Shown here: one piece after another, positions 12,001 through 27,269 of the stretch
Layout: every line of letters starts with the position of its first letter
Numbering within the stretch: position 1 is the first letter of the stretch
Made by a program: the position numbers and the translations under genes
Assembly: GCA_024734555.1 (NCBI GenBank)
Contig: JANPWX010000217.1
Location: 576,558-640,557 of the forward strand
Direction of reading: 5' to 3'
DNA length: 64,000 nucleotides
Source of the DNA: Trochalopteron elliotii
Lineage: Eukaryota; Chordata; Aves; Passeriformes; Leiothrichidae
The notes under the pieces: model-generated
Told to the model about the DNA's origin: nothing
What the model saw: only the letters and a program-made list of their open reading frames with translations
Databases searched by the model: none

Positions 12001-15000
12001 GAAAGTCCCAGGGCTGGGAAGATACTCTGGCTGCTAAGGAGGGAATGCCCAAGCACATGAGAACCAACATAGAATTAGAAATGTGAAGAAAACCCCCACT
12101 ATTTGACTGCTCCAAAGCACTGAGCAGAGAAAAATTGGGAAGACCAGAGTCATTGCATTCTATGGTCTTGGCCATCCAGACCACACAAGTGCAGAGGCCA
12201 AGGGGAACATGTGCTGTAGAGAGGAGCTGTGTGTTTCCCTTCAGACCAGCCTGGAAGCTGCTGAGGAATCCCAGCACTTGGGACATGTCACAGAGAAGTC
12301 ATTCTGCAGTCAACTGTGCCTCGCTCTCGTATGTTTTTAATAGAAGCATTTAAAAGAATTTCAAGATTGAGGCGCATACAAGTTCAACTTTGAGTGGAAG
12401 CTGAAGAGCAAATAGAGCCGTGCTAAATTGGTTTCTGATACAGCCTGACAATACATTTGAGATGCTACCTAATCCCAAGGGATCCCATAAAAAGTAATCT
12501 CCTACCACCAAGTCAGTCTTAAATTTGTAGGTGAGGTTACTACAGTCTCAGTCTGATTGAATCTCTTTTCCATCAGGAATTGGCAAAGGCAAGAAATTCT
12601 TTATGGCTAAATTAATCATATTTTATGTGTGATATTTGTAATTCTCTATTTTGTATATAAAATATAAGTAACTATAATCCCTATAAATGTGTAACCATGC
12701 AATAATAACACTTATATTAATTGAAAGATTAATACTTTGTCCATAGCTTCATTAATGCAAAGTAAGCTGCACTAAGGGGTCTTGAGATGGGCCAAAAGAT
12801 AAGAAAGGACAAAATTCAACTCCAACAACTAGAGAACAAGGAGTTAAGGTACTAGAAACTGAAGCTTCTACAAATCAAGAGTTAAAAGCCTCTGCCAATT
12901 CTGGAATGGAAATTAAAGTCTGCTTCTACCACCAGGAAGTGACAGCAGCCAGGGGAAAATGGGAAGGGATAAAGGAACAGTGAGGTGAGAGGCAAAGGCT
13001 AAAAGACCAAGGAGGTGAAAGGAGAATTCACCATCCTCAAATGAAAGCTGAATGCCCTGTGAGTCCTGATAGTCCATCAGAAGGGCTGAGGTCCAGCAGA
13101 GGCTTTCTTGGTCACAGTCCTGCAGGAGGCCAAGCTGAACAATGTAGGCAGTTTGGGATGTGCAGCTGGAGCTGGAGCACTGCTGCCTGCTTTGTGCCAC
13201 GGCTGTGGCAGAGCCCAGGGCAGATGGGCCAGTCCCTGTGCCAGCAGGGAATTCTGCAGCTTGTGCTCAGAGCAGGAGCAACACCAGCATTTGTGCTCCC
13301 CAGAGCCAGCAGCCAGGCAGCGTTGGTGGGGCAGCTGTGGGGGCACAGCAGTGAGGAGCTGAAGGTACTGTGTGAGCAGAAGTCTCTGTGGAAAGGGGAA
13401 AGGCAGATGCCACTTTGCATGTCTGGGCTGGTGTGAATTCATCAGGCTCTGGGTTTGAACGGGAGCCAGGTACAGCGTACAAGTAACTCCTGTTTGCTGT
13501 GCCTGACCTAAATCCGAGTGTTGCTTTGTCAGGTTTTAACCAACACGTGTTCTGTTTGCCTCCTGTGTGGTAAGGCTGCTGGAGCCTGGGTGTTAGCACT
13601 GGGAACCTGATGATTCAATCACAAAGTATGAGGGCTGTCCTGCAGCAACAGGGAGGAACTGGGGACATGGAGCCTTGCTGTGTATTTTGTGGTGGTCAAA
13701 GGTTTCAGTTCACATCAAGGGAATTCTTATCTGGAGAGTTTCAAAGGGCTAAATATAGACCAACCTCACATGCTAGATGGCAGTGAGGCTCTGCAAGCAA
13801 CCCACTTCCCTGCTAACAGTGCTCCTGGGGATATCATGCCTCCTTTGGTTGTTTGTTTGTTTATTAAATAGTCGTTTTTCAGGATCGACATCAGAGCCCA
13901 GCCCTGCAACTCCACTGTTTCCCATTCCTTGGCAAGGGGCCCCCCAGCAAGAATGCACAGCCAGCACAAGTTCTGGAGCTGCCCCTGAATCCTTCATCCT
14001 GGCTCTCACTGGCCTGGGGGAAGACAGGAGTATTACACAAGAGGTGTTGGGGTGGTAAGATAAACATCTGCTATTTGAGACTCTGCCTTAAACCACCACA
14101 TTGCCATGAATGACATGTTTTCAGTAGCAGGAAGGCAGGAGTTACTCAACAGGAAGAGTGAAGACTGCCAGCACTTCTGTGATTCCTGCCTCTGGCTGGG
14201 GCATGAGGGAAGTCCTCGTGGTAGGGTATCTGTGTGGACACCAGATCCCACTCACTGCAGACACCCATGGCAAGGATGAACCCTCCACCCACAGGTGATC
14301 CCAAGATCCTTTCCTCAGTGGAAGAACAGCCTTGGTGTTGAAGACAGAGAGGGTGAAGGTGTCATCAGTGAGAGATGAGAAGACTACAGACAACTGAGGT
14401 TGTTGCTGTGTGAATCCACTATGGCCCCAGTCAGTAGATGTGAAATTTTTCCAGGCAGTGAAGACAATTTCTATGATCCACATTTGAACTCTAACCTAAC
14501 AAACAATTAAATAAAAAATAAGCAGCAATGAAAATGAAAATCTGCTTATAGGAGATTTCAAGAGGACGTGACAAAAGTGAATTTATGGCAACATTGAATA
14601 GTCTTATAAACCTATAAGCAGCATTTGGCTTTAATTAGGACAGCACTGCTGCCCTGCTGGGGGGTTTCCAGGGCCCTGAGTGCATAAAAGCCCTTAGGAG
14701 CCCAATCTGAGACCCCCGTCCTGGCACCTGGGAGCCCCAGGCCTGGCTCTGGAGTGTGGCAGGGAGGGCACAGCACATCTGCTGTGCAGAGCACCCTGCT
14801 CCCACTGCTTCCTGACATGGAGCTAAAAGAATAAAACCAGAACCATCTCAAAAGCAGAGACTCCATGAATGCTGTCATACTTGCCAAGCAAAATTAAAAT
14901 TAGTGCTGCTGCAGAATGACAGACGTGGAATAATATGCCAAAAACTAATTCCTGAAAGAAAGGAAATATGTGCCTCCAGTACCTGAATTGAGATCTCAGT

Positions 15001-15756
15001 GTACAATGGCACAGGAGGAGAGACTGTACAAAATCTTTAGCTATTTAACCACTTGTGAGTGTTCCTGTGGGAAGGGAAATGACAGATTAGTTTTCCTGTG
15101 GAGGATTCATTAGTATGCTGTGATTGGTGAGTCAGTATTTTTAGCTTAGTGAGCTCAAGATGTATTGTGGTTTAGGCCTCAGAAGTTACCAACTCTGGGT
15201 AACAAATTAAAAGAGGGGGGAAAAAAAAGAAAGAGTGTGTTAGGAACAGTAAAGTGATTTTTCCAAGCTCTTTTATGAACCATCCTCCTCACTTGTTTAG
15301 CATTAAGTGCCTATTAACTCCATTTCAGGAAGGTGGTGATTAAACTGGGTCAAATGGAAGTGATTAGCTTGGATTATCCCTGTCATGGAAAAATTCACTG
15401 GAAGATCTAAGAGGGAGGAAATTGCCACACAGATCCCAGCAAGTTCTGCTGGAAGGTAGATGGATTTGCATTTCCCCCTGCAAAAGAGCTTTGGCCCACA
15501 CAGGATGCCTCCAGATACCTCAGACTTGCTTTGAATTGAATTGTTTTAATCTTGAAAATTTCCTCAGGACTGGTAGGGAAAGCAGTTGCCCAAGCATTGC
15601 TCCCACTTGTGTGTGTCACCCCAGGTTCATCTGTGCTGAATTTTGGAAGCATCCCTGGAGACACTGAAGCTACCTTTCCTCAGGGGTCTTTAAGGGAAAA
15701 AACCCTTTCACTTCTAGTGCTAAATTTTCTAAGGAAAAGTTCAGATGGACAAGGAA

Positions 15757-15790
15757 GAATAATAATAATAATAATAACAATAAAGATAAT
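15757..15790. repeat. (AAT)n microsatellite
   Basis: Seven or so AAT repeats, then an imperfect continuation (AACAATAAAGATAATAAT). Simple sequence. Confidence 0.85.
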
Positions 15791-16213
15791 AATTAGTACC
15801 ACCATGCCTGTTGAGAGGGCAAACTCTGCAAGGCCAGCAACAGGGCCAAAAATGGAGAAAATAAACCTTGTACTTGAGACTGGGTTGAGAATTGGGAAGA
15901 CACATACCCTGGCAAGCCTCTCCCTCAGTACAGCCTCCTCCATTATGTGATCCTGCCACAGGGAAATAAATATTATGTGACTGCCAGGATTACTAAGAAA
16001 CAAGCAGTATTTTATTGCAGGGACTGATATACAAAGTTCCTGCTGGCCAAGGGGTTGCTTCCTCCTGGTGACATCTCCCTGTGCTCCCTGCCTGCCTGGC
16101 TCTGCTGCTCTGATTTAATGAGGTTTTCATCGACCCCTCTGCCAGAGCTCTTCACCTCCTCTCCTGTCACAGAAATGCCCTGAGGAGAGGGGGCCAAGTG
16201 CTCTGTGTGTGCA

Positions 16214-16238
16214 CAAACAAACAAACAAACAAACAAAC
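16214..16238. repeat. (CAAA)n microsatellite
   Basis: Six tetranucleotide repeats of CAAA, embedded in a TG/CA-rich neighbourhood. Confidence 0.9.
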
Positions 16239-17558
16239 GTGTCTGTGCACCAACGTGTGCCTGTGCTCACAGCTGTGTTTGTTTTATCGTGCCTATAGAA
16301 GAAAATAACATTATTTATGATCTAATCATGATGTGTTCCCCAAGCAAAACATTTTCTGCTCTGATTTATTGCTCACTTCAGGCTTGCCCCCAAGCATTGT
16401 TCTTATATTTGGAGCCAGTCGCATTTTTTCCCCATTTGGAAATGGAAATCCTAAATGTAATGGCATATTTGATGGAAAAAACCCCGACAGTTACTTGGAG
16501 GGAGGAGAAATTTCACTTCTCTATTTTCCCATTTTATGTTTGTTTTCTTTCTCACCTCTTTCCTTTTATTCTTTCTCTTATCTCTGAAAAAAAGGAAGGA
16601 AAACCACTATTTGGAGACAAGGTAGGAGCAATATTTTGTCCTCATTTTCAGTTAAGAGATTAAAAATGTTCAAAAGTTTTATCCAGAAAAAGTCCACATG
16701 AAAAGTACCTGTCATTTTCTGATTAGCACTGTGATACTATTGATCAAAAGTATCCAGCCAACAAACCTGTGTAAATTAAACATGCTTGTGCACTATATGG
16801 AGCCAGCATTTCTTGGCAACTACAAAAGAAATGCTTTTTCTTTTTTAATTCAGAGAGCTTTACAAAGCTTATGCAAGTGGCCTTAGAGCTTGGGTTTCTT
16901 TTTATCTCAAAATATCAAAAAAGAGAGGTTCCCCACCCCCCCAGCCTTCTCTTGCTAAAGGACTTCTCGGAGGACCAACAAAATCAAATTAGTTTTGTAG
17001 GCTGCACTTAGAAGATAGAGAAGAATGCAGATCTTTAACAAATTGAGCTTTTCTCCCATGTGTTTCTCAGGAGTTTTGATTCAATCAATCTCAGAAGAGT
17101 TTTTACACAGTCTGAATAAAAATTCTTTTAAAATCCATTTTTAAACCTTCCTCCCTTCCTCCATTTTTAATTCCCCTTAGTAGCTGAGAATTCCTTTCTG
17201 TTTTGAGGCATGAAATCCCTTTAGCTCTATTGCCTACACAGCAAAGGAGAAGAACAAAGCAAGAGAATATGAAAAAGAAAACACCCCCCAAGAAAATAAT
17301 TAAATTTTCTTTTTTCAGAAACCTTATCCATCACTATGCCACAAGAAAACAACAACAAAAAATTACTACCAAAACATCACTTTTTCCCTGTCTTGTGGGT
17401 CACATTATCAAGCAAGAGAGAATCCTGTACTATTGTGTTTGGTTTGTAAGATGGATGCACAAACTGCCCAGGCTGTAGCCTCCAGGAATGTTGTCACCAA
17501 ACAAATGTTGCCATTAAAGTGTTGGTAGGAGGTCCATTAGGAAATGTGATGAGAAAAC

Positions 17559-17609
17559 CTTTTTTTTCTTTTTTTCTTTTTTTCTTTTTTTTTCTTTTTT
17601 TTTTTTTTG
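17559..17609. repeat. T-rich (T7-9C)n tract
   Basis: About 50 bases of almost pure T interrupted at near-regular intervals by single C residues. It resembles a degraded poly-T tract, perhaps the poly(A) tail of an old reverse-strand retroposon, but no body of such an element is recognisable beside it. Confidence 0.8.
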
Positions 17610-20600
17610 AGGGGGGTGTTGTGTAGGAAAAGCAGCTAATAACTAAATCTGGAAGTACAGCTGGGTGCTCTTAAATTAGAAACCTTTAGGAGGTCTCCCA
17701 CACATCCCTGCAAGTTTGCTAAAGAGTTGTGCATTGCTGCAGATATGTTTCACCTCCTCCAGCTTTTCTGTTTCTTGCTAAGCTTCTCCATGGCTCTAAG
17801 CCTCTCTCAGTTAACTCTCCAATGTCTCTCTGGCCAAGGTCTCACTTCTCTTCCATCTCTCCTTCCAATTCTCTTAGTTCCTTGGTATGGTGTCAAGCCT
17901 GTATCTCAGCTGCTCAAGAGGACAGAAAATTGGCTCAATGGATTTCTCCCCTTCTCCATCAGCTGCCCTTGTTGTTTATCTCATTAAGAAAAAATAAGCT
18001 GATCCAGATGTATGAGTAAAAAAACCCACTTATTTTCTTACCCATTTTCCTGCATCACTCTTCCCTGCAGGCAATTTTATTATTGTTTTACAATACAGGC
18101 AGAAGGTAATTTTCCTACATACAGGGTTGCTTGGCCCTGAATCTGGTGGATTGTCAATACCCCCCTGTTTGCAGCTGAGGATAATTTTTCAGGAAAGCTG
18201 GTCATACTCCAGTGTGAGATGACCAGCACGGGGTTTGAGCTGTGCCTTGCAAGGACTCTGCACAAAATGCTGTGCTCTGCAAAGACTCTCCAACTCACAC
18301 CTAACCCTGCATCTTAAACCCACACAACTTAGATACTTGTAAGCAATGGGATTATCTCACCAGAGAGGTGGGCAGTTTTTCCAGGATCGGTGATTAGATT
18401 AATATATCGTTAGAGATACGGCAGAGAAGTAGTTTCTCTCTTATTGACAATGCACAAAGTAAATTTCTTTTAAAAATGTCAATACCTACCACAGTTACTG
18501 TGCAGGCTTGGAGGCTGCTGCACACAGGGAATTATTGTTGCCATGTTTAGTGGGAGGAAAAGAATAACAAGAAAAGAGTAATAATCAACTGCAGTTCTTC
18601 AATGCCTTCCTCGCTAAGGCTAAAAAGAATCTTGGTTTGAGACTAAAATAAAGCAGAATTCTGGTGCTCATTGTTTCAGGAAAGATCCGCAGAAATCAGA
18701 TGCTTTGGGCTCAGGGCCTCTAGAGGTCACCAGAACCTAATTAATGAGCAGTGCTAAACCCGTCTGTGAAGTGCAAATTGCTTTGTTTTGACTGGGATTT
18801 TCCACCTCTGCGGCTCTGGGTCTCCCCTCTCCCGAGGAATCCAGACTGTCATTACCCAGGAATAACAGGAAACGCCGGCAAAGCCATTCCCCGCTGGAGA
18901 GCCTGGGCTGTGCAGGAGACAGCTCCCTTTTGGGGGACAAGGCACAGTCACCTAATTGGCTTTTTTCCTCTGCACACTGCTTCGATTTTATGCCGTGCTT
19001 CTGTGATAAATCCCGCCCTGGCACAGCCCGAGTCTCTTGTGCCCCCGGGCAATGTCTTTGGTAATACCCCTGGAATTCCCTGGGCTTGCAGAGCTGTGGC
19101 AAAGCCAGGGGGGTGCCAGGTGTATGAAGACAATAACCCAAAAGGGAAGGCGGGCTGAGCCTGCAGGCTGGGGACTTGGCAAGGATTCTTCTGCCTAAAT
19201 CCTTGCCTTGCAAATTATGATCTGCAAGCACAGGAAACCTTGTAAAAGAGCATGGTTTCCTTCCAGGTCAGCCTGTGCTGTATTTACAGGGAAGGTTTAG
19301 AGGAGAGCTGCAATTATGATGAAGTGGTTGTCATGTGGTCAGGGACCTCATCTGCTTCATGCAAGAGCAGAAGGGAAAGCTCAAGTAATTTCCCTGGAAC
19401 TCCCTCCAGGGTTTAGGAATGAGACAAGCTAGGGAACTTGGTACAGTTGAGGGAGACTGTTTATTTCAAGACAGCAAACAGAAGCTGATCCTTTCAGAAG
19501 AAATTCCTCTGGAGAGAGCAAAGGTATTTATTTTGGGAGCAGTCAGTGGAGCGGAGGTCTGTGGCATGTCTCTGGAGAGGGATTTTTCTCTCTGGAAAGC
19601 CAGGAGTGTTGAATGCAGACAGTGCCCCACCAGGATGCTGAGGGTGATATGGGGGGGCTGCTGCGAGGGGATCATCACAAAGGGCTCCTTTGCTTTCAGA
19701 TACAGGGCACTGCAGGCCCAGGACATTTCCTCAGAGTCCAAGGAGTTTTTCTGGATGCAGAGCAGGAGATGAGGCTTTTCCCCTTCAGCAGTCTGTACAG
19801 GAGCCCCTGTCTGTGGCCCTTCTCTTGCCTCAGTGGCAGCAGGTGACTCCCCTGTGCCCTGCTCTGGAGCAGCAGTGATGGGATGTCCCCGAGGGTGTTT
19901 GCTGGGATTAGCAGGTGTGTTATTTTTGCCGACTGGAACTGTGACACTGCAGGTTGGCAGGAGGCCACGTGCCAATTCCTAATCCCAGGCAAAGCCCCTG
20001 AGAGGTCAATAAGACCATAGAGGTAAGTGCCCACCTAAAGGAGGTCAGGATTATATTCCTAGTAGCATACCATTCCCAGAGAGTAAACACTTACAGCCAT
20101 TCTTTATTTCCTTCCCTTTCAAAAGAATGTACACAGTTAAGGGCTTCCCTTCTCAGTTCCCTTTCCAGGCAGGGTCCTAAAGAAACCTTGCTGTTTTTTT
20201 CCCCTTTCCCAAACAGCAATCTCATCAAAATTTCTTGGTGGCTGCCATCTGTTGCAAGCAGAACACCACCCCTTTTGCTATTTACAGTGCAATTAACCTT
20301 CAGCAAATTAGCTTGTGACTGTCATGAAAGGATTAATTAAGGCAACACACCCTTGACTTGTTCCCACCGTGCATTTATGCCGGTGCACCCACGGCTCTGC
20401 CAAAGCCCTTCCAGAATCAGGGGAGTAGTTTTTACCCTTTCTCTGTTATCCCAGCAAATTTTCCAGCCAGGGGAGATGCTTGAGGGGTAGGCTCCAGCAG
20501 CCACAGTCCCATGGAAGTGGCTGTGGAGATAGCAGGCCTGGCCTTGCCCAGCAGCATGGGTGCTTCCCTGCTGCCCAGTGTTACTGCCCTGGAATCAGGA

Positions 20601-21180
20601 TGTGGGGCCATGACTCACCAGCTCAGCTCAGAGCTGCAGTTGAAGCAGCCAAAGGATGAAGCTGCTGCCAAAATATCAGGCTGTGATGTGCTGCAGCCGT
20701 GCTTTGGAAGCACAGCCTATTTTGCCTAGCACCATCAGACTTCCATCAGGACTCCTGTGCCTGGGAGGCACATGAGGCCAAGGCTTCCTGAGAGCCTCAG
20801 ACCCCTGATCTGTGCAGATGTGCAGGATGTGTCTGGGTTATCCAGACAACCCTGTGCTTGCTCCAGACTTGGAGAATCCTCAGGGAGATAGGCAAACTCT
20901 CCCAGCTCCAGCACAGCCTGAGTACTGGTGGAAAAATAGGCTTTGGCCAGAGAATTCCAGCACTGTGGCCCTGCCTCTGCTCATCTTCCCACCAGCTGTA
21001 ACTCCTGGCAGAGAGGCAGTGAGGCTGGTAAAGGCTGTAATGTCTTCAAGCAAAGCAGCTTCTTGTTTAATCCCAGATGGCAACCAAGTACCAACAGCTG
21101 CTCCCTCACTCACCCACCTCCAGCTTCTGTGGGATGGGGAGGGGAATTGAAAAAAGTCAAAACTCGTGGTTTGAGATAAG

Positions 21181-21560
21181 AACAGTTCCATACTTGAAGT
21201 AAAAAATAATAACAACAATAATAATAGGAAAAAGAGGGATGAATAAACCCCACGACAGACAAGTGATGCACAGTACAGTTGCTCAGCCTGTCCCTGAGCA
21301 GTGGTCAGCCCCTCCCAGCCAGCTCCCCCCAGTTCATACACTAGACACAACACTTGGTGGTGAGGAATGTCTCTTTGGCCAGCTTGGACCAGCTGTCCTG
21401 GCCATGCTCCCTCACAGCTCCTCACTGGCAGAGCAGCACTACTTAACACACTGATGTTTTAGTTGTCGCTGTCAACGTTGTTCTCATACTGAATCCAAAG
21501 CACAGCACTGTACCAGCTACTGGGAAGAAAATTAACTCAATTCCAGCCAAAAGCAGGATA
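21181..21560. mobile_element. LTR-type endogenous retroviral remnant, non-coding
   Basis: This segment matches, from memory, a dispersed LTR-type repeat found in many copies in passerine genomes. It starts with an A-rich (AAT) stretch and AATAAACCCCACGACAGACA, has a middle with Pu/Py-mixed GC-rich sequence, and ends in a conserved block around 21470-21560. No gag, pol or env reading frame is present, so only an LTR or internal-end fragment is left. Frames read across it are spurious. The family name and exact ends would need a repeat-library search. Confidence 0.5.
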
Positions 21561-22648
21561 CAACTGCCAGGGATGGTGTCCTGAAGGCACAAATCTCAGG
21601 GCTCAAAGCTGCATGAGAGCAGCTACCCTCTGCACAGCAGGGCAGAGGGTAGGCACTGGCAGGGAATACCTGTATTGCTTTTGTTCTGCCATCAGTAGCC
21701 CCATGGCTCTCACTGCCTTGCCCAGCATGGGCTTGTCCTGCTGCAGCTCTGGCACTGCCACCTCCTCCTCGTGCTGAGAAATATCCCACAAATTGGATCT
21801 GGGAGATGACATCAGCCCAGGGATTGGGGGCCTCTTTTCAAATCACAGCACCACCTCCACTCCTCAAAGTTTAAGAGAATTATGATCACTGGTAGTGCTC
21901 AACACTCACATTTCTTTGTCACTGAGATTCTTAGGGCACAACACACAGACACACTGTTCTGGCAAACCTGGGCAGTATTTTTTAATTGCCATCCAATGTA
22001 AACCACTTACTTGCATTTCTTTGGATCCATTAATTTTGAAGGCACAGCTAAAGTAAAATATTAACCTTATTTTGAGCTCAGTCCATGCTTAGATGAGCCA
22101 GGTAATACAATCTTGTTATTCCTTGATGATGAAAGTGTTAACTAATGTTGTCTCTTATAAAAGAAGAAATCAGTTCTAAAATTACATCATCATTAATGCA
22201 GTTCTGCCATCTCTTTGCATTTCTTCTCTGATTTCTAAATGCCATCTAGGCTGGAAAACTTAGAGGCTTTCAGGGTTTTGCATTCATTTGTGCATCCTAA
22301 GGAATCTTGAGTGCACAGAGACCTAGATGCATACCATTCCCAGCCTCCTCCTGGTTTTCCCTGATGGAAAAATACTTAAGAGTCAGCTTGGATGATACCA
22401 GCACTGGGGGCCTGGGCAGCAGCATGCTCTGATCCTGAGGTGTGCATAAACACAGCCTGTGGTGACACAAATAGGTGACAACCACTCAGCACTGCTGAGA
22501 GGAAAGGCTGAAACAGCCTCTGATGTGACGATGGTGAACCCAGAACTCTTCACACTCTTCTGGAACAGACATTTCTACTCATATTCAGGACATCCAAAAA
22601 GCTGGCAGGGAGGAGTTAGGGATGATCCCAGTTCCAGCCTTACCCTCC
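21561..22648. other. Intergenic, no gene recognised
   Basis: Unique-looking sequence with no supported gene. It ends at the single ambiguous base N at 22649, where composition changes abruptly to CpG-rich. Confidence 0.55.
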
Positions 22649-22753
22649 NCGGCACTGCCCCGGCTCCCGCCTGCATCGGGACCTGCGGGTCGGAGCGAGG
22701 GGAAAACAGCCCCGTTCCCCGCGGGGCTTCTCGAGGAACCACGCTGCTGGGAG

Positions 22754-23092
22754 ACAGCAATCACTACTATGTAATATTTTAAACTATCTATTTTCTACTT
22801 TTATATATATCTAATATATAAGTTTTGTTTATATTATGCACTGAAATACAATGCCGAGTGTTTCAGACTGCCGTTTGTTTGCCGCCGCTTTTAACGTCGC
22901 AAAATCAAGCTGTGAGATTCTGGAAAGCTTCGCGAGTGTAGCCTTTATTTGTTTTTCTTTATGCAGCAAATGTACTGACTTGCATTCCACGGCCGGATCC
23001 CAATTCCAGCCCCTTGCACAGCCTGACCCTTCCCGTCCCGATCTCTTGAGTACTCCTCTTTGTCCGTGACAGCTCCCAGCAGCCTCGCTGTG
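22754..23092 (+). repeat. Inverted diverged copy of a USP9X exon-end and intron
   Basis: The + strand here aligns with the reverse complement of 58571-58887 through most of its length. The match begins at ACAGCAATCACTA, the last 13 coding bases of a USP9X exon, continues through the splice-donor position (GTATGTAAT in USP9X, CTATGTAAT here, so the GT is lost) and runs into the intron. The block 22936-22986 matches 58731-58681 at 48 of 51 positions. About 27 bases around 22909-22935 are replaced by a shorter sequence in the USP9X copy. The match fades near 23092. This is a partial duplication, not a gene. Confidence 0.85.
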
Positions 23093-23250
23093 CCTTTCCC
23101 CCGTTCCCGGCCCATCCCGGGGCTCTCCCGCTGTCCCGGCCTCGGTGTCCCTGTCCGTGGCAGCTCCCAGCAGTCCCGCTATACCTTTCCCTGTCCCCCG
23201 TTCCCGGCCCATCCCGGGGCTCTCCCGCCGTCCTGGGCTCGGTGCCGGAG
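23061..23250. repeat. Two-copy GC-rich tandem repeat
   Basis: TGTCCGTG recurs at 23061 and 23152, followed both times by AGCTCCCAGCAG and later by CCGTTCCCGGCCCATCCCGG at 23101 and 23198. The unit is 91 bases at its start and 97 at its later anchor, so the second copy has gained about six bases. The first copy begins inside the USP9X-like segment. This places the tandem duplication after that segment was joined to the locus. Confidence 0.85.
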
Positions 23251-23264
23251 GACATGAGGGAACT

Positions 23265-23334
23265 GCAGAGGCTCCGCCCCTTCTCCGCGACGTCACCGCG
23301 ACGGAAGGGCCTCGGCGCGCCCGTGACGTCAACG
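23265..23334 (+). promoter_or_regulatory. RPL8 core promoter with CRE-like site
   Basis: The segment is TATA-less and GC-rich. A perfect palindromic TGACGTCA lies at 23324-23331, immediately upstream of the predicted start site, and a second GACGTCAC lies near 23289. Such CREB/ATF sites and TATA-less GC-rich promoters are common in ribosomal protein genes. Use of these sites is inferred. Confidence 0.7.
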
Positions 23335-23365
23335 CTTCCTTCTTTCCCGGGGAGGCCGGAGCGAG
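23335..23365 (+). other. RPL8 exon 1, non-coding, 5' TOP
   Basis: The likely transcript starts in the pyrimidine tract CTTCCTTCTTTCCC at 23335-23348, the 5' terminal oligopyrimidine motif that places ribosomal protein mRNAs under mTOR/LARP1 control. The exon ends at GCGAG before GTAGGA at 23366. A 148-base intron separates it from the ATG exon. The precise start site is inferred from the motif. Confidence 0.7.
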
Positions 23366-23492
23366 GTAGGAGCAGGGCGGCCGCGATCCCGATTCCCATC
23401 CGGTGCCATCCTCCGCCATCCGCGCCCGGGCAGCCGCGGGAAGGGGCAGGGCGGGGACGGGGTGTCGCTGAGCGTGTCGCGGGTATCGCTGA

Positions 23493-27241
<3,749 letters not shown>

Positions 27242-27263
27242 GCCCCCACCCCAGGGGATACAC

Positions 27264-27269
27264 AATAAA
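27264..27269 (+). promoter_or_regulatory. RPL8 poly(A) signal AATAAA
   Basis: A canonical hexamer 22 bases after the stop codon. The following TTTGTACCACA and GTGTGGAGTTGGTGCTGTCTG give a cleavage site near 27285 and a GT-rich downstream element. A very short 3' UTR is typical of ribosomal protein genes. Confidence 0.9.

Larger units (their letters stand above)
8281..21180. other. Intergenic, no gene recognised
   Basis: This stretch contains simple repeats (listed separately) and many short frames on both strands, none with recognisable domains. The longest, near 13.0-13.6 kb, 18.7-19.2 kb and 19.4-20.0 kb, occur as overlapping frames in several phases. That is expected of locally GC-rich non-coding DNA and not of genes. 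A 23-base sequence at 9052-9074 has good splice signals at both ends. Confidence 0.55.

Noticed and set aside
13041..13599. Cluster of frames of 84-131 codons on both strands
   Set aside because: At least six overlapping frames of similar length in different phases indicate low stop-codon density, not coding.
18737..20034. Several frames of 110-169 codons on both strands
   Set aside because: Overlapping frames in several phases without domains, splice structure or codon bias. Typical of moderately GC-rich intergenic DNA.
20880..21449. Minus-strand frame of 189 codons
   Set aside because: It crosses the LTR-type remnant and an (AAT)n tract read as poly-leucine. No domain is recognisable.
22754..23092. 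Reading the RPL8-flank segment as only an LTR end
   Set aside because: It has an AATAAA-type hexamer in reverse and a CpG-rich body, so an LTR origin of its core is possible. But the match to USP9X continues across the splice donor into 13 coding bases, which a transposon insertion alone would not give.
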